NCBI GenBank assembly: GCA_963971285.1
Contig: OZ020254.1
Span: 9,114,001-9,178,000, forward strand
DNA: 64,000 bases
Reading direction: 5' to 3'
Origin: Astropecten irregularis
Taxonomy: Eukaryota; Echinodermata; Asteroidea; Paxillosida; Astropectinidae
The notes beneath the pieces are model-generated. The model worked only from the letters and a program-made list of their open reading frames with translations. It searched no databases and was not told the origin of the DNA. A program made the translations under genes and the position numbers. Shown in pieces: positions 21,667-32,300 of this stretch (the stretch's first letter is position 1; the number at the start of each line of letters is the position of its first letter).

Positions 21667-23010
21667 ACTAGGTCAACTGTATGACCCATTTTACGTTTCT
21701 TTTTTTTTATTTCAAAGACCTTTTTTACCAATGTAAATGACTGTATTCAGACTGTGTGCTCTGCATCCTGAAAACGATGTTTTTGCATTGCAAGCAGGTT
21801 CTAATTTACTAACTGCTCGACAAGATGTGAGAAATACCGTGTCAAAACTTCTTGCTGGCATGTAGACAAAAACAAACAACTGTATGTTGGTCAGCTCAGA
21901 TTCTTGATCTCGCTTGTTGCTGGGTCTCATAGCAAACGCCTGAAGTGAAGCAGAAATATTGGGATACACAGACATCTGTGCTTCACGTACTGTCCGAGGA
22001 CAAGGCATTGTTTTCTATTGTCCATGTACTGAAAGAAAGTCCCATAGTCTACGCAGACATTTATATCTCCGAGCACAAACTGAACAAAAGAAGTTTGAGG
22101 ACAAGAATGGTTTCATTGTATTAACAAAATGTATTTCCTTTATCCTGTCCTCGATCGGAATACATTGAATGCACACCGTTTCTAATGAATGATAATGATA
22201 ATCATTATTTTGCTCTCTTGATAAACATTACAACTTCAGTTTAATAAGTTTCTTTAATGTTCCGGAAAAGGAGCAGTTTGTTTCTATGGGGCTGTAACAT
22301 ACATAAGGAAAAGGTATGTGTATTGAATTTGCACAGATGGAAAATGTTAGTACATGAAATTTGGAATTCTGCAAGAGATTTGTTTCATTAGGAATTTAAA
22401 GCATTCAAAATGTTGGTAACAAATTACAAATCTGTGTGTCTTTGTCTTTATACACATAAAAACCAACCGGGGGTCGATTTCACCAAACTCTTCGTAACTT
22501 CCTATCAATCATAGGACTTATGATGCATTGAAGCCCTATACTTGAGAAAAGCCCCTACTATGAGTTATCATTCGTATCTCGAGTTACGATCAATCGCTGA
22601 ACTTCGTGAAATCGACCCCAGATCAACTTGACTGTAAAAACTTGCCTCAGTAGGTCAAAAGGGGGCGCAGTCGGAACTGGACCATTCGCATGAATCGTGT
22701 GTGTGCGTGGCGATATGCTTCATGGATAACTGCTCTTTGAACAAGTTTTGTCCTATGTCCCATTGCTTTTCGTTGCTCATGTGGTTCAAGTTGTAACAGG
22801 AAGGTTACATGTATATTGATTGAGATGCTTATGAATAGTTTATGGAGTTGTCTTCAGTCTTCTTGCATCCCTACCACAACACATCTCCTTAAAAATCGTA
22901 ATCAACCTTCACATAATTTACATCCTCAACGAATCCAGATTGAGCATTCCTTTAATTATTCAAAGCACACTGATTTGTCAGGTTTTTGTTCAGTTCTAAC
23001 CACAAATAAA
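21667..23010 (+). other. NHP2 downstream region and candidate 3' UTR
   Basis: No second gene is seen. The first canonical AATAAA after the NHP2 stop is at 23005-23010, followed by another at about 23040. Together they would give a UTR of about 1.35 kb including the MITE at 22470-22619. An earlier non-canonical polyadenylation site is equally possible. Confidence 0.35.
22470..22619. mobile_element. MITE with GGGGTCGATTTCAC ends
   Basis: The left end GGGGTCGATTTCAC (from about 22470) is the exact reverse complement of the right end GTGAAATCGACCCC (to 22619). A second inner pair, CGTAACT on the left and AGTTACG on the right, extends the foldback. It is about 150 bp and non-coding. No convincing target duplication is visible. 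Confidence 0.7.
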
Positions 23011-23672
23011 GTTTTAGTTTTTGTAAATTAAATGTTGGAAATAAACCATGCACCTGTACACAGTGTACCCCCAATGATAGTTTTCCAGGATGTGATCGTT
23101 ATTGTAGATTTGAAATACTGTACTAAACGTGTATTCCTGAAAATAAAAGTATGATTGGTTGTATCATAAGATATTCCTTTTTGTTTCAATTGAGAAGACG
23201 AAAAGAAACTTGTGACATTTACTTTGTAGTTGCGTTGCAAAAGGGACTCGTCCATTTTGAAGGATTGGCAGAAACTTTGGAATGAGCATTCCCCCAATAC
23301 TATACAGTGAAATTAATCTGCAATTGACATTCCAAGAATCTTTCTCCTTTTATTTATTGGAGGGGGGGGGGGGTATTGATCCGATTCTTTGTTTACAGTT
23401 AACATTTTCTGATTTGCATGACAGGTAGTTACTCTAACTAAACCATGAAGGTTTAAGAGTAGGGGACTGTAAATATCAAACAATAGGTTGAACATGGCCA
23501 AAAATAGATTTTATTCAAACTTTCATGTTTGATGGAACTTTGCCCCGAAGTAATAAATATGGACAAAAATCTATACAAAAAAACTATGTTGCCATGGCAA
23601 CAGCTTTGAACAGCCAAACTACCATTTGAAGCAATTTTCAATTTGTTTCAAAGGATGACGATAGGTTGGTCC

Positions 23673-24031
23673 TTAAAGGTAGTATCATACTTTGGTAAGA
23701 ACCCAAAACAGAAATGTTCACAGATCGACGTATAACTTACAGGAAGATGGTGGTGGTAGAAACATACCGTTCATTTTTTCCGCCTGAAATGGTGTATTTA
23801 TCCAGAGATTGGTAAACCAACGACCAAAAATCTTTTTGATCTTTTAAAAGATCAAAAATAAAAGAGAAAAGACTTAAGAAATACTATGGCTGTTTTTCAC
23901 TGTTTTCTCAAAAAGTGGTCACCGTATGGAACTGAAATTTTCACAGATGACTATTACTGTATCTCTCTTGATACTTTTGCCCATGAATCTGTATTTCTTT
24001 GACAAAAAACAATGTATGATATTACCTTTAA
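23673..24031. mobile_element. TTAA-flanked MITE (piggyBac-like)
   Basis: TTAAAGGTAGTATCATAC at the left and GTATGATATTACCTTTAA at the right are imperfect inverted ends beginning with TTAA (23673-23676 and 24028-24031). This is the target sequence and duplication of piggyBac-type elements. The element is 359 bp including both TTAA. A perfect 26-bp palindrome (23833-23858, centre CTTTTAAAAG) lies near the middle. A truncated inverted copy sits at 21340-21477. There is no transposase frame. Confidence 0.75.
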
Positions 24032-24052
24032 GCGAACTGCATGACTGAAAAT

Positions 24053-24250
24053 TTATTCCAATTTCCTGGCTCTTCCAACGCCAGCAGGGTTGTAATGTTT
24101 CTGGATCGGTTAAACGTTTTGTTATGTTTCCTCCTTAATGTCCCTAATTACACATGAGAAAGTTTAATGTCTCACACTATACAAATAATACAATTGCACT
24201 GTGTTCATCAGTATAATAATTAGCTTCGCTCTGTTGAGCTGTTTTGATGA
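24053..24250. repeat. Dispersed repeat modules A and B, copy 1
   Basis: Module A at about 24053-24110 (TTATTCCAATTTCCTG, GCCAGCAGGGTTGTAATG, TTTCTGGAT) recurs at about 26058-26110. Module B at about 24165-24240 (AATGTCTCA, CACTGTGTTCATCAGT, ATTAGCTTCGC, GTTGAGCTG) recurs at about 25686-25755. The order is A then B here, and B then A in the second locus. Both loci lead into tRNA-like tandem units, so they are parts of one composite repeat neighbourhood. Confidence 0.65.
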
Positions 24251-24496
24251 AAGACTGTGGGGGCCTACAGGAATGGCTAGATACACTGACCATGTTTAAG
24301 CGAACTGACTGATTTTTTTGTTTTGAAAATCCGCTTGAATGAAGTCTAGATCTCAAGAATAATTCCAATATATTGGTTATTAAAAAACAAATATTATACT
24401 GCGCTTTATGGCCGTAGGCCTGTCAAGGTTTATTATACGACCTCAATCATCGAGAACGACATTTTTATTGCTTCATTGTCCGATTTTAGGCTAATA

Positions 24497-24757
24497 CCCA
24501 AAAATCAAATCCGACCCCGGACTCCCTTGAAATATCTCGATATTTCAACTCATCGTTAAGTCTGAAAAAGTGGCTCGTCCCGACAGGTCCGAACCTGCGA
24601 TCCGGACGTCCCGGGTTCAAGACCCGGCCGGAAACGGTTGTTTTCCCAGTCCCAAAAATCAAATCCGACCCCGGACTCCCTTGAAATATGTTGAAATTTC
24701 ATCTCATCTTCAAGTCTGAAAAACTGAGTGGCTCGTCCCGACAGGTCCGGACCCCAC
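24497..24757. repeat. Tandem tRNA-like repeat, two units
   Basis: Units start with CCCAAAAATCAAATCCGACC at 24497 and 24651, a 154-bp period. Each holds AGTGGCTCGTCCCGACAGG, and the first also GTCCCGGGTTCAAGACCCGG, which resembles a T-arm with a B box. On the minus strand GGTTCGGACCT followed downstream by a T run is also B-box-like. It is not a folded tRNA by eye. The second unit is truncated within the tRNA-like half. The same family forms the array at 26148-26480. Confidence 0.65.
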
Positions 24758-24799
24758 CTGGGCCGGCATGTGATTTTTTTTTCACGTGCACTTACAAGC

Positions 24800-26050
24800 A
24801 CTGAGTGTGCGGTGCTCATCCACGTCGGTCGGAGGCAAACCTAATTTGAATATAATCTTAATATTATCTAAAAGTTCCTTAATCTAGAGACCTTATTTTG
24901 GTTAAAAACATTTTTTTTTTTCAAATTTAGATTTGTTTTAAAGCTCGCAAAAATACAAGCCGGTAGAAAGTTGATACGTTTGACAGACAGACGTGCAAAT
25001 AACCGGTGACATGGCATGGGTTCATAAAGGCGAACATGAGCTGCGTGTAAAATATTAGCACTGAAACCCACAAAGGTTCAACTATTTCCGTTCATGTAAC
25101 TTTGATTTTCGTAGAGTGACCCTTTGGCCAAACTTAGTAAGGTATAGGTCACACGTCTTGACCCCGCCCGGACAACTTTCACGGTCGGCTAAAGTGATGG
25201 AATTTAACCTTCTTTCTCGTTACAGTGACCCCCGAAATACCAGTGAACCTCTGGCATGGGCGTAGATCCCAGGGGGGCTAGAGGGGTTGCAACCCCCCAA
25301 GGTTTTGTGCACAAATTAACGTATATGGAAGTACGACCCAGCTACACGATCACCCCCCCCCCCAGGTCTGAGGACGTGTCTATACACTACTGACCTCTGG
25401 GCTATGACCTGTGATAGTTTAAAACGACAGAATACTTATTCGATGAAAACTGTACAATATAAAGAAATACAGATATACGAATTTACAAATTAATTTTTAT
25501 TCAAGCATCTGAAAACAAAGTTTAGTTCTCAATTTTACAATACAATACAATACACGGACATCGTTTGACGTAAAACTTGGGGAAAAACCTGAAATTCTTT
25601 TCACTGCTGGAAAACAATTATGCAACTTATTCGTACCGGATGGGTCAATTTTCAATTGCACTAAATTGCATTGTCATGAAATAATAATGTCTCATACTAC
25701 AACGTGCACTGTGTTCATCAGTCTAATCATTAGCTTCGCCATGTTGAGCTGCCAAAATCATGTCAACGTACACAGGGCAAAAGCAAGGGAAATAGCCACC
25801 TATCACACGTTTGTATATATGTTAAACCTGTACTAGAAGTAATGTGACAGATATGTTTTGAATGGATTTATTTTGTTCAATGATTTTGCAATAAACGGAG
25901 TTCTAAACTCCATTCGAAAAAAAAGAAAAAAAGTACAATACCCACTGGCATAATAACAGCTTAAAACGACGTCACATTCATTAGCCAATCAGAGTAGGGA
26001 AAGTTAAAGAATATATTATACCAAAGTACCAAACACTATAATGGCCAATC
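24800..26050. other. Repeat-rich spacer without genes
   Basis: No coding exon is recognised. Around 25256-25310, GGGCGTAGATCCCAGGGGGG and GGTTGCAACCCCCCAA resemble the end of a degraded DNA transposon, and a C run lies near 25355-25365. Module B of the dispersed repeat is at about 25686-25755. The rest is A+T-rich. Confidence 0.4.
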
Positions 26051-26147
26051 ACGTTTATTCCAATTTCCTGTCTCTTCCAACGCCAGCAGGGTTGTAATGT
26101 TTCTGGATTAATTAGGAAGGTTAAACTTTGGGGTTTTTTTTCCCGGT

Positions 26148-26480
26148 CCCAAAAATCAAGTCCGAGTCGCTTGAAATATATCGAAATTTCATTGCAACTT
26201 CAAGTCAGAAAAAGTGGCTCGAGCCGACTGGTCCAGACTTGCGAGACGAACGTCTCGGGTTCAAGACCCGGCCGGAACTTTTTTTTCCGGTCCCAAAAAT
26301 CAAGTCCGAGTCGCTTGAAATATGTCGAAATTTCATATCAACTTCAAGTCGGAAAAAGTGGCTCGAGCCAACAGGTCCCGACCTGCGAGCCGAACGTCCC
26401 GGGTTCAAGACGCGGCCGGAAACGGTTTCTTTTTTCCTGGTCCCAAAAATCAAGTCGAGTCGCTTGAAATATGTCGATCT
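26148..26480. repeat. Tandem tRNA-like repeat, three units, last one cut by the satellite
   Basis: Units start with CCCAAAAATCAAGTC at 26148, 26292 and 26442 (spacings 144 and 150 bp). The first two contain AGTGGCTCGAGCC, CGAACGT and CGGGTTCAAGA. The third stops after GAAATATGTCGA, where the 217-bp satellite begins. It is the same family as 24497-24757, about 10-15% different by eye. Confidence 0.7.
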
Positions 26481-29354
26481 TAAAAAAGGATGTCATACTC
26501 TAAGTGCAGTTTAAATAGCGCCTGCTCTGCTACTTTTTCGCATAGCGTGTGGTGCTAAACTTGGATTTTTGGCCACAAAAATGACTTTGAAATTTGACAC
26601 AGCTCCTATTTTTCTGTAGAGCACATCTGGGGCTACATTTAGTGCAAGTTTCAGCTCAATTGACTAAGTATTGAGGGAGAAATTTCAAAGTTTATCGTAA
26701 AAAAGTATCTCATAGTCTAAGTGCAGTTTAAATAGCGCCTGCTCAGCTACTTTTTCGCATAGCGTGTGGTGCTAAACTTGGATTTTTGGCCACAAAAATG
26801 ACTTTGAAATTTGACACAGCTCCTATTTTTCTGTAGAGCACATCTGGGGCTACATTTAGTGCAAGTTTCAGCTCAATTGACTAAGTATTGAGGGAGAAAT
26901 TTCAAAGTTTATCGTAAAAAAGTATCTCATAGTCTAAGTGCAGTTTAAATAGCGCCTGCTCAGCTACTTTTTCGCATAGCGTGTGGTGTAAAATTGGATT
27001 TTTGGCCACAAAAATGACTTTGAAATTTGACACAGCTCCTATTTTTCTGTAGAGCACATCTGGGGCTACATTTAGTGCAAGTTTCAGCTCAATTGACTAA
27101 GTATTGAGGGAGAAATTTCAAAGTTTATCGTAAAAAAGTATCTCATAGTCTGAGTGCAGTTTAAATAGCGCCTGCTCAGCTACTTTTTCGCATAGCGTGT
27201 GGTGCTATACGTTGATTTTTGGCAATAAAAATGACTTTGAAATTTTGCAAAGCTCCTACTTTTCTGTAGAGCACATCTGGGGCTATATTTCGTGCAAGTT
27301 TCAGCTCGATTGACTAAGTATTGAGGGAGAAATTTCAAAGTTTAGCGTAAAAAAGGATCTCATAGTCTAAGTGCAGTTTAAATAGCGCCTGCTCAGCTAC
27401 TTTTTCGCATAGCGTGTGGTGCTATACGTTGATTTTTGGCAATAAAAATGACTTTGAAATTTTGCAAAGCTCCTACTTTTCTGTAGAGCACATCTATGGC
27501 TATATTTCGTGCAAGTTTCAGCTCGATTGACTAAGTATTGAGGGAGAAATTTCAAAGTTTAGCGTAAAAAAGTATCTCAAAGTCTAAGTGCAGTTTAAAT
27601 AGCGCCTGCTCAGCTACTTTTTCGCATAGCGTGTGGTGCTAAACTTGGATTTGTGGCCACGAAAATGACTTTGAAATTTGACACAGCTCCTATTTTTCTG
27701 TAGAGCACATCTGGGGCTACATTTCGTGCAAGTTTCAGCTCAATTGACTAAGTATTGAGGGAGAAATTTCAAAGTTTAGCGTAAAAAAGTATCTCATAGT
27801 CTAAGTGCAGTTTAAATAGCGCCTGCTTAGCTACTTTTTCGCATAGCGTGTGGTGCTAAACTTGGATTTTTGGCCACAAAAATGACTTTGAAATTTGACA
27901 CAGCTCCTATTTTTCTGTAGAGCACATCTGGGGCTACATTTAGTGCAAGTTTCAGCTCAATTGACTAAGTATTGAGGGAGAAATTTCAAAGTTTATCGTA
28001 AAAAAGTATCTCATAGTCTGAGTGCAGTTTAAATAGCGCCTGCTCAGCTACTTTTTCGCATAGCGTGTGGTGCTATACGTTGATTTCTGGCAATAAAAAT
28101 GACTTTGAAATTTTGCAAAGCTCCTACTTTTCTGTAGAGCACATCTATGGCTATATTTCGTGCAAGTTTCAGCTCGATTGACTAAGTATTGAGGGAGAAA
28201 TTTCAAAGTTTAGCGTAAAAAAGGATCTCATAGTCTAAGTGCAGTTTAAATAGCGCCTGCTCAGCTACTTTTTCGCATAGCGTGTGGTGCTATACGTTGA
28301 TTTTTGGCAATAAAAATGACTTTGAAATTTTGCAAAGCTCCTACTTTTCTGTAGAGCATATCTATTGCTATATTTCGTGCAAGTTTCAGCTCGATTGACT
28401 AAGTATTGAGGGAGAAATTTCAAAGTTTAGCGTAAAAAAGTATCTCATAGTCTGAGTGCAGTTTAAATAGCGCCTGCTCAGCTACTTTTTCGCATAGCGT
28501 GTGGTGCTTTACGTTGATTTTTGGCAATAAAAAAGACTTTGAAATTTGGCACAGCTCTTACTTTTCTGTATAGAGCACATTTGGGGCTATATTTCGTGCA
28601 AGTTCCAGCTCGATTGACTAAGTATTGAGGGAGAAATTTCAAAGTTTAGCGTAAAAAAGTATCTCATAGTCTAAGTGCAGTTTTAATGTCGCCTGCTCAG
28701 CTACTTTTTCGCTTAGCGTGTGGTGCTAAACCTGGATTTGTGGCCATGAAAATGACTTTGAAATTTGGCACAGCTCTTACTTTTCTGTATAGAGCACATT
28801 TGGGGCTATATTTCGTGCAAGTTTCAGCTCGATTGAATAAGTATTGAGGGAGAAATTTCAAAGTTTAGCGTAAAAAAGTATCTCATAGTCTAAGTGCAGT
28901 TTAAATAGCGCCTGCTCAGCTACTTTTTCGCTTAGCGTGTTGTGATAAACTTGGATTTGTGGCCATGAAAATGACTTTGAAATTTGGCACAACTCCTATA
29001 TTTCTGTAGAGCACATCTGGGGCTACATTTCGTGCAAGTTTCAGCTCGATTGACTAAGTATTGAGGGAGAAATTTCAAAGTTTAGCGTAAAAAAGTATCT
29101 CATAGTCTGAGTGCAGTTTAAATAGCGCCTGCTCAGCTACTTTTTCGCATAGCGTGTGGTGTTTTACGTTGATTTTTGGCAATAAAAATGACTTTGAAAT
29201 TTGGCACGGCTCTTACTTTTCTGTATAGAGCATATTTGGGGCTATATTTCGTGCAAGTTTCAGCTCGATTGACTAAGTATTGAGGGAGAAATTTCAAAGT
29301 TTAGCGTAAAAAAGTATCTCATAGTCTAAGTGCAGTTTTAATGTCGCCTGCTCA

Positions 29355-32300
29355 GCTAGTTTTTCCAATAGCGTGTGGTGCTAAACTTGGATTTGTGGCC
29401 ATGAAAATGACTTTGAAATTTGGCACAGCTCCTATTTTCCTGTAAAGCACACCTAGGGCTATATTTCGTGCAAGTTTCAGCTCAATTGACTAAGTATTGA
29501 GGGAGAAATTTCAAAGTTTAGCGTAAAAAAGTATCTCATAGTCTAAGTGCAGTTTAAATAGCGCCTGCTCAGCTACTTTTTCGCATAGCGTGTGGTGCTA
29601 AACTTGGATTTTTGGCCATAAAGATTACTTTGAAATTTGTCACAGCTCCTTTTTTCCTGTAGAGCACATCTGGGGCTATATTTCGTGCAGGTTTCAGCTC
29701 AATTGACTAAGTATTGAGGGAGAAATTTCAAAGTTTAGCGTAAAAAAGTATCTCATAGTCTAAGTGCAGTTTAAATAGCGCCTGCTCAGCTACTTTTTCG
29801 CATAGCGTGTGGTGCTAAACTTGGATTTTTGGCCATAAAGATTACTTTGAAATTTGGCACAGCTCCTATTTTCCTGTAGAGCACATCTGGGGCTATATTT
29901 CGTGCAAGTTTCAGCTCAATTGACTAAGTATTGAGGGAGGAATTTCAAAGTTTAGCGTAAAAAAGTATCTCATAGTCTAAGTGCAGTTTTAATGTCGCCT
30001 GCTCAGCTACTTTTTCGCTTAGCGTGTGGTGCTAAACTTGGATTTGTGGCCATGAAAATGACTTTGAAATTTGGCACAGCTCTTACTTTTCTGTATAGAG
30101 CACATTTGGGGCTATATTTCGTGCAAGTTTCAGCTCGATTGACTAAGTATTGAGGGAGAAATTTCAAAGTTTAGCGTAAAAAAGTATCTCATAGTCTAAG
30201 TGCAGTTTTAATGTCGCCTGCTCAGCTACTTTTTCGCTTAGCGTGTGGTGCTAAACTTGGATTTGTGGCCATGAAAATGACTTTGAAATTTGGCAAAGCT
30301 CCTACTTTTCTGTAGAGCACATCTGGGGCTATATTTCGTGCAAGTTTCAGCTCGATTGACTAAGTATTGAGGGAGAAATTTCAAAGTTTAGCGTAAAAAA
30401 GTATCTCATAGTCTAAGTGCAGTTTAAATAGCGCCTGCTCAGCTACTTTTTCGCATAGCGTGTGGTGCTTTACGTTGATTTTTGGCAATAAAAATGACTT
30501 TGAAATTTTGCAAAGCTCCTACTTTTCTGTAGAGCACATCTATGGCTATATTTCGTGCAAGTTTCAGCTCGATTGACTAAGTATTGAGGGAGAAATTTCA
30601 AAGTTTAGCGTAAAAAAGTATCTCATAGTCTGAGTGCAGTTTAAATAGCGCCTGCTCAGCTACTTTTTCGCATAGCGTGTGGTGCTTTACGTTGATTTTT
30701 GGCAATAAAAAAGACTTTGAAATTTGGCACAGCTCTTACTTTTCTGTATAGAGCACATTTGGGGCTATATTTCGTGCAAGTTCCAGCTCGATTGACTAAG
30801 TATTGAGGGAGAAATTTCAAAGTTTAGCGTAAAAAAGTATCTCATAGTCTAAGTGCAGTTTTAATGTCGCCTGCTCAGCTACTTTTTCGCTTAGCGTGTG
30901 GTGCTAAACCTGGATTTGTGGCCATGAAAATGACTTTGAAATTTGGCACAGCTCTTACTTTTCTGTATAGAGCACATTTGGGGCTATATTTCGTGCAAGT
31001 TTCAGCTCGATTGAATAAGTATTGAGGGAGAAATTTCAAAGTTTAGCGTAAAAAAGTATCTCATAGTCTAAGTGCAGTTTAAATAGCGCCTGCTCAGCTA
31101 CTTTTTCGCTTAGCGTGTTGTGATAAACTTGGATTTGTGGCCATGAAAATGACTTTGAAATTTGGCACAGCTCCTTTTTTCCTGTAGAGCACACCTAGGG
31201 CTATATTTCGTGCAAGTTTCAGCTCGATTGACTAAGTATTGAGGGAGAAATTTCAAAGTTTATCGTAAAAAAGTATCTCATAGTCTGAGTGCAGTTTAAA
31301 TAGCGCCTGCTCAGCTACTTTTTCGCATAGCGTGTGGTGCTATACGTTGATTTTTGGCAATAAAAATGACTTTGAAATTTTGCAAAGCTCCTACTTTTCT
31401 GTAGAGCACATCTGGGGCTATATTTCGTGCAAGTTTCAGCTCGATTGACTAAGTATTGAGGGAGAAATTTCAAAGTTTAGCGTAAAAAAGGATCTCATAG
31501 TCTAAGTGCAGTTTAAATAGCGCCTGCTCAGCTACTTTTTCGCATAGCGTGTGGTGCTATACGTTGATTTTTGGCAATTAAAATGACTTTGAAATTTTGC
31601 AAAGCTCCTACTTTTCTGTAGAGCATATCTATGGCTATATTTCGTGCAAGTTTCAGCTCGATTGACTAAGTATTGAGGGAGAAATTTCAAAGTTTAGCGT
31701 AAAAAAGTATCTCATAGTCTAAGTGCAGTTTAAATAGCGCCTGCTCAGCTACTTTTTCGCATAGCGTGTGGTGCTAAACTTGGATTTGTGGCCACGAAAA
31801 TGACTTTGAAATTTGACACAGCTCCTATATTTCTGTAGAGCACATCTGGGGCTACATTTCGTGCAAGTTTCAGCTCGATTGACTAAGTATTGAGGGAGAA
31901 ATTTCAAAGTTTAGCGTAAAAAAGTATCTCATAGTCTGAGTGCAGTTTAAATAGCGCCTGCTCAGCTACTTTTTCGCATAGCGTGTGGTGCTTTACGTTG
32001 ATTTTTGGCAATAAAAATGACTTTGAAATTTGGCACAGCTCTTACTTTTCTGTATAGAGCATATTTGGGGCTATATTTCGTGCAAGTTTCAGCTCGATTG
32101 ACTAAGTATTGAGGGAGAAATTTCAAAGTTTAACGTAAAAAAGTATCTCATAGTCTAAGTGCAGTTTTAATGTCGCCTGCTCAGCTAGTTTTTCCAATAG
32201 CGTGTGGTGCTAAACTTGGATTTGTGGCCATGAAAATGACTTTGAAATTTGGCACAGCTCCTATTTTCCTGTAAAGCACACCTAGGGCTATATTTCGTGC

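Noticed and set aside
24556-24819. Minus-strand frame with GLEPGTSGS peptide
   Set aside because: It is a translation of the tRNA-like repeat. Such peptides are common artefacts of repeat sequence.
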